In this document: piece after piece, positions 43,836 to 56,257 of the stretch
Numbering within the stretch: position 1 is the first letter of the stretch
Layout of the letters: every line of letters starts with the position of its first letter
Assembly (NCBI RefSeq): GCF_020283565.1
Contig: NC_060059.1
Coordinates: forward strand, 14,205,501-14,269,500
Length of the DNA stretch: 64,000 nt
Reading direction: 5' to 3'
Source of the DNA: Trifolium pratense
Taxonomy: Eukaryota; Streptophyta; Magnoliopsida; Fabales; Fabaceae
Translations under genes and position numbers: made by a program
The notes under the pieces: generated by a model
Seen by the model: the letters and a program-made list of their open reading frames with translations, nothing else
Told to the model about the DNA's origin: nothing
Database searches by the model: none

Positions 43836-46800
43836 ATGGATAGGGTATTCTCCGTGGACGAAATTCCCGACCACTTATGGTCGCCGCAGATTCACGATTC
43901 CGGCGGCGCCACCGAAGAATCTTCCAACATGAGTCGCAGCGCTTCCGAATGGGCTTTTCAACGCTTTCTTCAAGAAGCTGCTACATCTCCCCTTTCTTCC
44001 TCTGTTGCTGATGAAAACGTCGTAGATACCCCACCTCTTCCAACGAAGGACGATGCCGCCGTTTTGAAAAATGGTCCTCCGCCTCCACATCCTCCTCCGG
44101 TGACCGTTGATTCGGAGGAATATCGTCGAGCTGTGTTGAAGAGTAAGCTGAGTCTTGCCTGTGCTGCTGTTGCCATGACTAGGGTATTTTTGCTTTTCCC
44201 CTTTTCGTAATTGCAATGTGAAACGTTCAATTCATTTCGATTTTAAATTGGATCTGTTTTGATCTGGTTAATTCGTGTTTTCAGTATCTGGATGTTGAGA
44301 AAAATTCAATTTTTTTTTCAATTCTTTTGATTCAGCTTATTAGAGCTTCTATTAGAAATTAGAATCCATTCTAACTGGAATAACAAGTGAAAAAGTCTGT
44401 TTTTTGGTTTGATTGGTGGCGGATTAGTCGGTCCTTGGATCGGATATTGAGTTTTGGAAAGAAAAAAGCACTTAACTTTTCTCCATGGAAGGATGTAATC
44501 TTAGTGCAAAGGGTAACCTTATAGTGAATTGGCCCTTTTAGTTTCAAAACTATAGAAATTTGAAGACATTATATATCTATTGATGATTTGATGTGTAACT
44601 ATTGCATATTCGGAGTTGTATAAATAAATATATTTAATCTTTAGTTAGCCTTCTGAAACTCGGTTAAAATTTTATACGCCGCGTGTTCTTTCAACAAATA
44701 ACTAATATCTGTGCAGAAATTAGGATTGATCATTGAAATAAAAGTTCTTTAATGGCTTTCATAAAATGTTTTTTAAAATATGTATTTGTTGATGTCGCCA
44801 ACCTGCCCACCTTGTATTTACTTTTTGTCATCTTCAATTCTGCATTGTGATCCTATTCTTTGAAATTTATTGACTTTGTAGTTTTGTATGCAGGGTCGGA
44901 TCTTGTCTAGTAGATATATATATATATATTGTATCAAGAGTGTTTTATTTTATCTATATATATTACAAGTTTCCATAAATATTGTCATTTGTATATAATG
45001 GAGTAGTGGTAAGAGTTTGTTTTGCGAGTGGATGGTTCAGGGATCGATCCTGATAGTTGCCATTTTTTTATTCTCTTTCAAGTTAGTGTATTATTACTTT
45101 ATTAATGAAAAAATGGGACGAGAAGGATCGAACCCGTGCATGTGGGTAAAAGGTAGCGATTTTTACCACTACGCCAAGATGCGAATTTGTTACTTTACAT
45201 TAAATGTTAATACTTATTATAAATGTGGCTCCATCTAAACTTTCAGTCAAGATCCGCCACTTGTATGATCTATTACTTTTACATGGTTTGAAGATTGAGT
45301 TACCCATCTTCCATTTTGCTTATCTTATCACACTCAGAATTGTGCATTTATGTAATTTTTGTTTCTTACTTATTGCAATAGGGATCTTTGACTAAATCTC
45401 AAGATCTAGCCACTTTTTCTGAGAATGGATCACAGTCGTCTAATCCTACTCAAGTTGGACCTCAGCCCAGTTTTGAAGGTTTGAATTAGTAAATATTTTT
45501 GCATATATGAAAACCGCGAAGATTAATTAAACGAAGTGGATCACATTTATGAATAAAAAAATTTATATGCACCACTAGACTATCTCCATGAGTAACTTTG
45601 AGATGGATGAATGCTAAAATCTTAATGTAAAATAATAAATTAGTAACTACTGTTAGTACTCACATGAGTACGGTGAAAGCATAATCTATGTCTACAATTT
45701 TGTTTTAATCAGAAAGCTTTTGTTTTCTTTTACTGACCTGTTAAGTAGTTTTTGGAGCTGCTTTAGGGGTTATTTTTTCTCTCTTAATCTGAATAACCCT
45801 TGTTGAATTATGTCATACCTATCTATGTAGGATCTGCTCGTCCTGGAAATGATCCACCTATATTACAAGATAAAGATGCCAAAGTACCACCTGCGATCCC
45901 TTCCATACCTCCTGTCCAGAAAAAAACTGTTGTTGCAACTAGGCCATCAACAAGTGGATCATCAAGAGAACTGTCAGATGATGACGAAGCTGAGGGAGAG
46001 ACATATATGAATGACAACACAGACCCTACTGATGTAAAACGAGTAAGGAGGTAACTATTTGTCTCTATATTTTACTTATTTTCTCATTGTAAAAGCATTT
46101 TCTTGTATATACATTGATGAGTTAATTGCAATTTGGAAAATCATGAAATTAGGGGTGTTCATTTTAACCGGATAAGTCATATATCCATAACCACATCCAC
46201 ATCCGGTTACAAATAACCGGATAAATTTACTTAGGCTTTGTTTGCGATACACATAACCGAAAAAGTAGCCATATTGTAAAATGTTACTCACTTACCCATA
46301 ACCAAGCACTTTTTGATCCAGAATATTAATTAGAATTCTTTATTTTTACTCTCTCTCCTCAATTCCCTCTCTAAAAACCTATATCATAAACACTCATGGA
46401 TTGAAGCACGATTTTGATTGCAGATTCCCCTATTAATTCTTCTTTTCTTGTATAAATCTCCAAAAACCAGAATATGAGATTATTTGTTTTCACTCTTTTC
46501 GTGGATCTGAGGCCGTTTCTTTTTATTTTCTATTATTCTACCATAAATTCTTTTAATCCTGATAGGACTCGATCTCGATTACGATTAAACATTGATCAAG
46601 TAGTAAAATATAGAACAGAATAAAGTGTTATATTGAATATCTCATAGAATCAAGGTGATTCTATGGCTGAAATTACAGTAGAAATAGAATGATAAAATGC
46701 AGAAAATGTAAAGATAGGCTAGGTAGTTCGAGACACCTAGAATCTCCCAAGTAGAGTGACTACTAAAATAATTTCCTACCAACAATGGCAGGGAACCTTC

Positions 46801-49754
46801 TCCTATTTAATCAATCAGATCCAGATCTATTTTCCCTTCCCTCACCGAATAAGGAAACATTCCTATAATGGTATGATTAGTTGTATCCTTCTTCCCACGT
46901 TTCCTTTTATAAAATTTGTCATAACTATCAAATCCTCTATGTTTAATCCTTCAAGCACGCCATTGTTTTTGTCATAACTATAATGGTATGATTTGTCATA
47001 ACTATCAAACTTTGAAGAACATATCCTCAAGCACGCCATTGTTTTTGTATTATAATTTATTTAATTTAAAAAATAGAATTTTCAAAATGAAATTTGTTGC
47101 AATTAATAATGTGATCATATCAAGATCTCTTGATGTGTGCTTGTGTCTAAAATAATTCAATTTATTAATTGCCTTCAGCAGTTTTTCCTTTATTTTGCAT
47201 TCAGAGAGCTTTTTTTTAATTGGTTACAGACAAATTTTAACAAACCCGGTTGATTGGATAAAATCATGTTATGAAACGGGTTCTGTTTTTTCAAACCAGT
47301 TTTTAGAGATGGTTGTAAAATCTAATCCATTTTATTGGTTATTATATGGATATGGATATTAAAAAAATCCAAAAGATGAACACCCCTGCATGTAGTTAAG
47401 AAGTGAAGTGATAATAAGAGTAGTTTCAGGTTCGATTTTCACCTCCCAAAAAACTAGCAGGTTAACATTACTAACATTTGCTGTGTCAAAAAAGTTGCTG
47501 GCATTCGCGGTGGTTGAGTACCTTTTTTCATGATACAGGAACACGGTAATTGAGGAACTTTAAGCAATTAATGAAGCAAAAATGAAAAATAAAATAAAAA
47601 AGTACACGCCCAGTGGGACTCGAACCCACAATCGCTTGATTAGAAGTCAAGCGCCTTATCCATTAGGCCATGGGCGCTTTGATGTTGGTATCCTGTTATA
47701 CTAATTTAATATAGTTTAATTATTCATAGGATGACTGCAACATATTTAAGTTTTGACTCGCAATATTTCCTTACTTCAATTGAGATTGGCGATCAAAAGA
47801 ATCTGATAAAAGCAATTAAAATTTCCTAAATTGTTTTTTATTATATTTTTCTTTATACTTCTTGCATTTTTTTTGCCATTTTAATTATAGTATTATACTT
47901 TTTTGGTTAATAATTTTATCCTCGTTAATTGTTATAGATGGTTTTAAAACCGAATCCATTTTATTGGTTATTATATGGATATGAATACTAAAAAATCCAA
48001 ACCATGAACACCCCCACATGTAATTGGCTCCATAGGGATTTAGAAGATTGTTTTATTTAGTATGATTTCCTTGCTCTTCCTAAATGCCTAAAAAATTGCA
48101 TCCAATCGGTGTCAATATCTTATTTTTCTTTTTGACAAATTGTGCACAAACTGTTGGATGTGGTTGCATCAATCTTCACGTTGAACTCCTACTATAATCT
48201 TTTTTTGTCAAACTAAGATGTGAACAGAACCCTCTTGAAGTTAGGATGTTGCATTTTACATAAAGTAATTATGCATCTGCTAAGTTATACAGTAAGTTGG
48301 AAAAAAATTAATTATATTATCTGTAAGCTACTAAGCTTATCTTACCTGATTTTATTCACGAGAATCATATATATTTTTTTTCTCTTATTGTGAAACAATT
48401 ATATGTTCGACTTGAGGACACATTCTACCTTGGTTAATTCAATGTCTAATGATATATATCTGTCAGGATGCTTTCCAATAGAGAGTCAGCTAGACGCTCA
48501 AGACGAAGAAAGCAGGCTCATTTAACTGAGTTGGAAACACAGGTACTGTGTATTTTATTTTAGATATGGGTTCTTCCCCCTCTTCAATTTTTCTGTTAGT
48601 CGGTTAGTTCTTCCATAGAGATTTTCATGTTTTCTAATCTTATACTGTATCTTAGGTCATTGATGAAAAAAATATTGTATCTTAGGTTTCTCAATTACGA
48701 GGCGAAAATTCTTCCTTGGTAAAACGCCTCACTGATGTGAGCCAAAAGTACACTGACTCTGCTGTTGACAACAGAGTACTGAAAGCTGATGTCGAAACGT
48801 TAAGAGCAAAGGTAATGCCTCGCTTCATGTATTTACATGACTTGATTAAAATCTGTTGCGGCAAACATTCTGTCTCTTTCTAAACAAGTTCCTAAGGTTT
48901 GGCTTACAGAAACGAGAAAATAAATTAAGACTTTGTTTGGTAAAAAATATAGCAGATGGCGAATAAGTTAGCTGATAGCAGATAACAGTTCTAGCAGACT
49001 GAATTTGAAGTGGTTAGTAAAATTAACGGGGGTTGAACTAACTGATAAATATGACATGACAAACAGATCTTCAATTAATATTTTAAAACAATTCAATTAA
49101 GATAAGGAGGGTAAAAATGAGAAGAAATATGATTTGTTTTTCAAATGTAACTTGAAATAACATCTCAAAAAATGCTATAAGCTCATGAGAGAATATTGTA
49201 ACCGTATCGCTCAATTTGGATCATACGAACTTATCGCTATAAGCTCCTGGTTTGGCCATGTCAAACAAAGCTTAAAATGAAAGTAATATTTATTTGTAAT
49301 TACAGAGATTTGACATGTTTTTGGTTTCGAACCATGATATTCTCTCTTTTAGGTGAAGATGGCTGAAGAGACCGTCAAAAGAATTACCGGATTGAACCCG
49401 ATGTTTCATGTGATGCCTCCTGATATATCATCGATGGGCATGCCATCCTTTGATGGAAGCCCTTCAGACAATTCAGCTGATGCGGCTGTCCCTGTGCAAG
49501 ACGATCCACATCATCACTTCTATCAACCCGCATCAAATAATCCTATGCCGTGTCATGATATGAGAGTCAACAATGGGTTGGGAGACATTTCATCAATTGA
49601 AAATGTACAGCAGAATAATGCAGCAGTTGTAGGTGGCAACAAGATGGGTCAAACAGCTTCTCCCTTGCACCGGGTGGCTAGCTTGGAACATCTTCAGAAG
49701 CGGATTCGTGGTGGTGTCGATTCTTGTGGACCATCTTCTAATGGAGAGCAGTAA
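43836..49754 (+). CDS. Group C bZIP transcription factor (bZIP9/10/25/63, CPRF2 type), six exons, 422 aa
   Basis: Exons: 43836-44183, 45382-45478, 45831-46050, 48467-48542, 48686-48811, 49353-49754; 1269 bp, all GT-AG and in phase. The N-terminal motif [14 protein letters not shown] is a group C hallmark; then [15 protein letters not shown], then [20 protein letters not shown] with a likely phosphorylation site. The basic region [16 protein letters not shown] has the invariant N-x7-R-x9-L spacing and runs into a leucine zipper ending KRITGLNP. The C-terminus holds [17 protein letters not shown]. Such nuclear factors bind ACGT elements and, from family knowledge, dimerise with S1 bZIPs under SnRK1 energy signalling. 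Intron 3 contains an antisense tRNA gene and repeats. Confidence 0.95.
44990..45190. repeat. Two tRNA-like (SINE-derived) segments in opposite orientation, bZIP intron 1
   Basis: Plus strand TAGTGGTAAGAG...GGGATCGATCC (45004-45053) and minus strand TAGTGGTAAAAATC...GGGTTCGATCC (about 45173-45123) look like pol III A and B boxes. They do not fold as complete tRNAs. Confidence 0.5.
46152..47388. mobile_element. Possible hAT-like element in bZIP intron 3
   Basis: Starts AGGGGTGTTCATTTTAACCGG and ends with TGAACACCCCT, short inverted ends, with sub-terminal TATGGATAT repeats. No convincing 8-bp duplication. A second copy of its right end (about 100 bp, ending TGAACACCCCC) lies at 47930-48022. 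The interior around 46560-47100 may be another insertion. Confidence 0.45.
47605..47677 (-). tRNA. tRNA-Arg (anticodon UCU)
   Basis: 73 nt without intron. Acceptor GCGCCCA/TGGGCGT with a G:U first pair, D-arm GCC...GGC, anticodon stem CTTGA/TCAAG with loop CTTCTAA (anticodon TCT), T-arm GTGGG-TTCGAGT-CCCAC, discriminator G. A T6 pol III terminator follows within 10 nt. Box A TGGCCTAATGG and box B GGTTCGAGTCC are present. Lies antisense inside intron 3 of the bZIP gene. Confidence 0.96.
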
Positions 49755-50586
49755 TTAAATAGCCATATATTGTGGTTGTTGTAGTCAAGAAATCATCCTT
49801 GAATACCCATTTGTGTTGGTTATTATTATAAGTAATATCCTATTCTTAACTACATTGCAAATCAATTTTAATGGAGCACATGATGTTGTATTCAATCAGT
49901 GTACTCCATATCTTCTTTTGGGTAAGATAAACTTTACCCTCTTTTGTAGATTTACAATCTCAACTTATTCTTCAAAATGTTTGGTCAATTATGGGGATAC
50001 AAAGAATTAATTTTTTATGGACCAATTTAGTCTTTTTAATATAAAGTTTTGAAATCGGCCCCATGAGTTATAAAACGTAGGCCAAGTTAGTTCCTCAAGT
50101 TATCTTTCATATAAAATATATCGATTGCTTAGTTTCGTTAAAACAACACGTGTCTAATTTTTTAAAGGTTTACGCAGATTCAATGACATCATTGGACCTG
50201 CGTATAAAAACATAGTATTTATAAGTCCACAATTATTTATGTGGTGAGATGTCATTGGATTTGCGTATATAAACGTAGTATTTATATTGATAGTGTAGTA
50301 CTAATGAAGTTCATTTTTTAAACCTAAGCTATATAATTCATCCATTCAAAGAAATTGGAAGTTTTGGGAGTATTAGAAAAAATAATAGAACCATTGACAA
50401 AAATATCTGAGTTTGTCAAAAATATGATGTACGCAATCACAAAAATATTAGGTGAACCATTGACAACACGTGATACAGTCCCACCCCATCTTGCAACCTA
50501 TCCATGTTTTCCACATGCACTCATAATTGTTAATTTGTTATCCACACATTTAGCAGACACCAGCAGCAAATAGAATCAAACCAAAA
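49755..50586. other. bZIP 3' UTR and Tha4 upstream region
   Basis: Contains a directly repeated phrase (about 50180-50225 and 50240-50285: GTCATTGGA...GCGTATA...TAGTATTTAT) and sequence similar to the 38410 MITE. Core promoter elements not assigned. Confidence 0.45.
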
Positions 50587-51500
50587 ATGGAGACAACACT
50601 TTCCCTCTCTTCATCTTCATTTATCCCTAGGCTACCAATCTCTTCATCTTATTCTTCCTTATCCTTCTTAGCTAGGAACTCTAATACTTCCTCACTTCTC
50701 TTGAACAAAGGAAGAATCAAAACTAGAAGGACAAATGATTTCACCTGCAAGGCGTTTTTCGGACTAGGCGTGCCCGAGCTTGTTGTTATCGCAGGTGTTG
50801 CTGCTCTTGTTTTCGGCCCCAAGAAGTTACCCGAAGTTGGTCGTAGCATAGGCCAAACCGTCAAAAGCTTCCAACAGGTGGTTCCATTTTTTCATTCTTT
50901 GGATTCAGTTACAATTTTTTGCTATGCCCATGTAACATGTAGTAGCGTTGAGATCTATCAAGTGTGAGTTAAGTTTCATATTGGTTGGAAGAGTTAAGAT
51001 TGAACAACATATAAGTGAAATGACTCATAAACCTAATAACTTAATATATTTTTTTTGTGAAAGTGTGGTGTTAGACTTATATGGTTGCTCAATGCCTAAT
51101 ATGTCGATCTAGTTCAGTGAGGCTCCCCCCTCACGAACCCAACAACAAGTAACATCTCTCACCTTACAAACCTGGTATTAGAGTCATTGAACCATATGTT
51201 ATAAGATCATTCGGGTCACGCTATAAATGTCTAGGGTGTGAGGGTTGATCTGTCGATTTTGTAGGATTGAGTTAAGGTTGAACAATTCTTGTTATCTTAT
51301 TCCAATTATATATTCACTAGAAGAAAATTTGTATTGCTTGCTTATTTGGTGATTAATTAGATTTTGAAATCTTGTAGGCAGCAAAGGAGTTTGAGGCTGA
51401 GTTAAAAAAGGAGCCTAATTCTGAAGAAGAAATCTCTGTTGCGAATGACAAGGTGGAACAAGACATTAAGGTTTCTAGTACAAAGGATGATAGTGTATGA
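50587..51500 (+). CDS. THA4: Tha4/TatA, thylakoid twin-arginine translocase subunit, two exons, 137 aa
   Basis: Exons 50587-50877 and 51378-51500 (GT-AG intron), 414 bp. The first ~55 residues are Ser-rich and basic, a chloroplast transit peptide. The mature part starts FFGLGVPELVVIAGVAALVFGPKKLPEVGRSIGQ. This is a single membrane helix with the essential Glu (PELV), the hinge FGPKKLP and an amphipathic helix (TVKSFQQAAKEFEAEL), then an acidic tail. TatA subunits oligomerise with cpTatC-Hcf106 to move folded proteins across the thylakoid membrane using the proton gradient. The F-G-P-K-K-L-P hinge and the tail favour Tha4 over Hcf106. Confidence 0.94.
50963..51290 (+). repeat. Probable TRIM/LTR remnant in the Tha4 intron
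   Basis: TGTGAGTTAAGTTTCATATTGG resembles a TRIM LTR start. A PBS-like TGGTATTAGAGTC is at 51172 and a PPT-like GGGTGTGAGGG is at 51234. Boundaries uncertain. Confidence 0.45.
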
Positions 51501-52919
51501 GATGATATTCTAAGTTTTTTTGGTCTTAGCTGATATTCTTAGTAGACATTTCTTAATAAAAATGTACCATGGTGTTATGCATTTAAAACAAGTAGTACTA
51601 TTCTATAAATTTAGATACGAAACGCCTCTAATTTCTTTCTTAGCTACTATACCAAGAAGTAATTATTCACATCACATTCACATCGAGATATAAAAGTTGG
51701 TTTAGTGGTTGAAATGAGAGTTGAGAAGTGGAGTGATAAGAGTAGTTTTGAGCTTGATTTTCACCTCTTAAGGGTGTAATCAGTTTAGTTTGAACTTTGA
51801 ACAAGTTTTTTTTGTCAAAAAGTGTATGAATCGATGGAATCTCCATTGGTTTGGTTTAATTAGGTTTTTAGTGGTTTTCAGAAATGAAACTCAACCAAAC
51901 TATTCATTCATTTGTGTATCTGCTATTATTTTTTCAATCAACTTAAAATTAAATAAATTCACACAACATACTCAAAACATAATAAACTAACGTGATTTCA
52001 TTTTCTATTTTATTAGACAATGTTTTATAATATATACAAAACTAAATAAACTAGACCAAGACAATTCAACTCGTTAATGACCATCACTAAATGACGGATC
52101 GATTGGGAGAACCCGAGTTACTAATTCTCTCGAGGTAACTAAGATCCATTTAAGGAGTTGACCTAATCTCCCAACAAATGTTTCTCCATACACACCGGCC
52201 GAGGATCAAACCCAGGACCAAATGGTTAAATGACCCAAGTATTTACCACTTGTGCCACATTATGTTGGTAACTAGATTGATAAATATTATTAATAAGAGG
52301 TTCGGTTCAACAATTTTTAAAATTATAAATCGAAAACCAAACTAAATCGGTTTTTTTTTTTTTTTTTTGTAAATAAACGAAATGACAAAGTTATTATAAT
52401 TTCTCACACACAAGTAGAGGAGTCGGGTTTAAATCATAACATCTGACCTAACAATTTCGACATTATTTACCCGTTAAGTTAGGCCTGTGGATAAAATCGA
52501 TTAATTCTTATTTGATAAGTTGTCTTTAGCAGCTTACACTCTCATACTCACTTCCCACAAAAACTAGCAGATTAACATTACTAATATTGTAAAAAAAATT
52601 GTTGGCGTTGGTGGTAGTTGAGTACCTTTTTTCAGTTCCATGAGCACGAGTTGTTAAGAAAATAATTGAGGAACTTTACCTAAAGCAGTTCACTGATTTT
52701 AATATGTGATACTAGATACAGTTAATGGAAGAATTTAATTTTGTTTGAAACAAGTTGTTGATTATTTAGTGGATTAGATCAACGATTGTTCAATAAAAAA
52801 ATAATAATCATTTGGATTGCAGTCTTTGAACATAGTCAACGTAATCTTATCAGATAAAACATTCTTTTTTCTTCACAGTTTTTAATTAATGAAGCAAAAA
52901 TGAAAACAAATAAAAAAAA
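51501..52919. other. Intergenic DNA with SINE-like fragments and duplicated tRNA flank
   Basis: 51697-51775 resembles 47385-47450 (tRNA-like A/B boxes with TTTTCACCTC). 52085-52260 carries an antisense box B-like GGATCAAACCC. 52555-52680 duplicates the region next to the first tRNA gene. Confidence 0.5.
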
Positions 52920-52992
52920 CACGCCCAGTGGGACTCGAACCCACAATCGCTTGATTAGAAGTCAAGCGCCTTATCCATTAGGCCATGGGCGC
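52920..52992 (-). tRNA. tRNA-Arg (anticodon UCU), second copy
   Basis: Identical over all 73 nt to 47605-47677, followed by a T8 terminator. About 360 bp of flank on its 3' side is partly duplicated too. Confidence 0.96.
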
Positions 52993-53707
52993 TTCGATGT
53001 TATCAGGTTGTTATAAGCATATATAATTACTGCATTAGACGTAGGATGAATGCAATTTATTTTTGATTTTAACTTTCTTCGAGTTTGGTTGCGAGATAAG
53101 TAAACTTACTTAACTAAGAATTGTTTTCACTAAGAATTTAATTTGAATTTTCTCAAACAATTCGTTTTAAGAAAAATTTATTAACTATTTGTACTCAATA
53201 TCTTTGTTAAGATAAACTTAATTTAAAATTAATATGCATATTTCTTTTGGGGTGTTACTAACACCTTACATTCATAGATCACGTCTTAAGAAATATCAAA
53301 ACAAAAGAACAGAGACGAGATATGCTGGCATGACAAACTATAACATCAAAGCATGTAGAAAGCAGATTACCTACAACTTAATAATTCATCATTGACTTGT
53401 GCATGAATGGTTATTTAAATGTTAAAACAATGATACACTGGACCTAGTTTTATGAAAAGTATGATGTGCTGTATACCACTTTCATTTCATAAATATCATA
53501 TTCATTCAATAATCAATTAAAGATTACTAACCAGAAAGAACCCAAAAGAAAAAATTACTACTATTACTAACAGGAAACCAAAAAGACTATACTTTTTTTT
53601 TTGACAGGACCAAAAAGACTATACTTTTTTTTGACAACCAAAAAGACTATGCTAACCATGCAAACTTTTGTTAAAAATATAATCTAAATACCTATGGATC
53701 ATTGATA
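52993..53707. other. Intergenic DNA
   Basis: AT-rich; a tandem CCAAAAAGACTATAC(T)TTTTTTTTGACA phrase repeats at 53577-53650. No gene. Confidence 0.5.
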
Positions 53708-53712
53708 CCTAT

Positions 53713-54235
53713 TGTTCTGGACTGGGCCAAAAGCTGGCCCAATTATTCTTCTGCCCGACATTTGGGACACAACCAAACAAGGGGAGACTTCCCCGACACG
53801 TTAGCCAATGACGTGTCCTCCACGACGTAACGGATAAGCAGCACGTTAAGCACGTGCTCATCCATCCAACCATGCCTTCGTCAAGGAGCTTATCCATTAC
53901 CCACATATCGTGGAACGGCTCCAACCAAGATAGGACGAATAACCGCCTCCCCTACGATACAAGGACTATCTTGGCAGTTGAGTCTATTGGGCCGGTTATT
54001 CCGGCCCAATAGACCAACCTTTGGCCCAGCGCCGGGGGCAACTATATAAGCTCTCCTATACAGGAGAGCCAGGTATTCAATTCCATTCTACTCTACGCTT
54101 TCTCTCTCTTCTTTCTGTATCTCTTGTACTCTTTGCTGACTTAAGCATCGGAGCACCTGCAGGTACAACCCCCCCTTCGGTGGACGAATTGCTCAACGGA
54201 CCGGTCATCTCTATTCTGATCAACAGGTTAGATCA
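53713..54235 (+). mobile_element. Solo LTR of a gypsy-type retrotransposon
   Basis: 523 bp, TGTTCTGG...AGATCA, flanked by a perfect 5-bp duplication CCTAT (53708-53712, 54236-54240). GC-richer than its surroundings. Contains a TATATAAG box (54043), a pyrimidine-rich leader, and a perfect 14-bp hairpin just upstream (53982-54014). No internal domain remains, so LTR-LTR recombination removed the element. The ORF at 54021-54263 is a by-product. Confidence 0.88.
53982..54014. repeat. Perfect 14-bp hairpin in the solo LTR promoter
   Basis: Arms GTCTATTGGGCCGG and CCGGCCCAATAGAC around loop TTATT, about 30 bp upstream of the TATA box. Confidence 0.92.
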
Positions 54236-54240
54236 CCTAT

Positions 54241-55145
54241 CTAAATATATTCTAACTAATTAATGTTCAATATATAGTGGGATAATCTCAAATTTATAGA
54301 ACAATTCAAATATTGACCGCTTTAATAAGAGTATGAGCAGCCAAAATCATTTCTCCTAACAAATTTAACATTAAAGTTTACATAAGAAGCTGACATGAGA
54401 ATAATACTTACATCGTTAACAATTAAACTAAACTTTGAATTGCCTCGTCTTCTCGAATATAACGTCAACCAACAACTTTGAGTCGCTTTCAAATTAAACC
54501 ACGATGAATAACTTCTTTCATAGCATGTAAGAGAGTTCATGTTTCGCCTTCCACTATGGAGTAAACGGGTTACTTCCATTGAGTCAAACCATCCATTAAC
54601 TGTCCATTGGTACCACAAAAATAACGACCCATATAAGTCACATCGGAACCAACTACAAACGCAACATCAACATTACATTTATCCCACTTCTAATTTCTCC
54701 CACCGAACCAACCAAGGTAAAACTTTTAAATTGTTTTTTTTTTTGACAAAACTTTTAAATTGTTTTACGTATCGTAAAATTAGTAATTAGTTGTTAAAAT
54801 ATATATTTTTTTTTTCTTTTCGATTAGGACATAAAATTTGATCCTTTTAACTCTTTAATTTATTTTATTTAAATTTTTATTCAAACCAATTGAATTATTT
54901 AACTTTTTTCTTTTCATCAATTTTAAATTTGTATTATATTACATAGACATATTATATAATTTTTTTTATAAGAACATACCCTATAAATTTTTAACTTAAT
55001 TAATAAATATCTATTAATTTTAGTAAAAGAAAAATATGATGGAGTTTGGCATTAAATTACTGATTACATTATCAATACATCAATAATTAGGAAAAAATAA
55101 ACAGAGAAAATAGAATATGTATCAACGATGTAAAATAATTGTATG
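54241..55145. other. AT-rich intergenic DNA
   Basis: No gene recognised. Confidence 0.45.
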
Positions 55146-55149
55146 ACAA

Positions 55150-55290
55150 CCAATTGTTAGTTGGTTCAGTGGTAATTGACACTGAACTTGGTAGGGAGGA
55201 CCACAGTTCGATCCTGCACAACTGCAATTGGGAGGAGACTAAAATCATTTGATACCAGAGCTCTTGACCCTCGAACCAAATAAAACTGAT
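55150..55290 (+). repeat. tRNA-derived SINE-like repeat, family A copy 1
   Basis: TTGGTTCAGTGGTAATTG (A box) and ACCACAGTTCGATCC (B box), followed by GGGAGGAGACT. Matches 63346-63475. Confidence 0.72.
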
Positions 55291-55354
55291 GGTCAAAGCA
55301 AAAAATAAATAAAATTGTATGACATGTTAAACTGCTATTGACTTGAAATTCCAC

Positions 55355-55455
55355 TCATATGGAAGATAAGTGGTATGATAAGAGTTCGAACCTCGGCCTT
55401 CTGCATATATATATAATATAATGTCCCTACCAATTGATCTAAACTCACGGGACAA
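55355..55455 (+). repeat. SINE-like repeat, family B copy 1
   Basis: AGAGTTCGAACCTCGG (B box), then an AT run and CTACCAATTGATCTAAACTC. Matches 57670-57755. Confidence 0.6.
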
Positions 55456-56257
55456 ACTACTCAATTTTTATTAGATTTCAGTGTAAAATACTCCCTTTGC
55501 CCATTTTATAAAACATATTTTGACTAAATGCACTATTTATATGTCTTCTTTTGACCGTATTTTTCTAAAAGTATATAAATGTAAATATCATCATATAAGA
55601 TTTTGTTTGATTTGTTTCGATAAGTATTTTCAAAATATCAAGTTTTTATAATTTTTACTAATAGATAATTAAAGATATTCGTAATCAAAATTATGTATTA
55701 ACATATGTGCAATGATAAATAAATTCTTATATTTTGGGACGAAATTAAACTACAAAATAAAATAGGAAGTAACGTTAAAATTTGTAATTTTATAAGTTAT
55801 CACCAAATTGGTACTCCTCCTTCTTATTTTAGAAAAGAAAATAAATAAAAAATGAGCGCGTGCGTGCACGTAACAAAAAGCATTCATTCATTCTATTGCC
55901 GTTTAGTTTTGCGGGTCGTCTCGTCTCTCCTTCACATTCATTTTCAGCTTTTATTAAAACCGTAGCGCACTCACCATTCTCATTCTCAGAAACAACCAAC
56001 TCATAAAACCTGAAAAGCTTATACATAAAAAAAAAAAACTCACAAATTCAATCTTCCAACTAGAAAACAAAAACATTATCGGGAAACATAACCCCAAATT
56101 CTATTCTATTCTATTCTTCCAGGTCATCGTGTTTCACACACACAACATCTAGTATATCGTAACAAATGAGACAATATTAAAAAACCTTAGTACATTATAC
56201 AACACCAAATTAATCCAAAAATAATCTTAGCTAGATTAATTTTAATCAACACAAGAC

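Noticed and set aside
44990..45190. Candidate tRNA genes in bZIP intron 1
   Set aside because: Box A/B-like motifs exist but acceptor and anticodon stems do not form; annotated as SINE-like instead.
54021..54263. 80-aa ORF in the solo LTR
   Set aside because: Lies across LTR and flank, no domain, and runs past the LTR end and the TSD.
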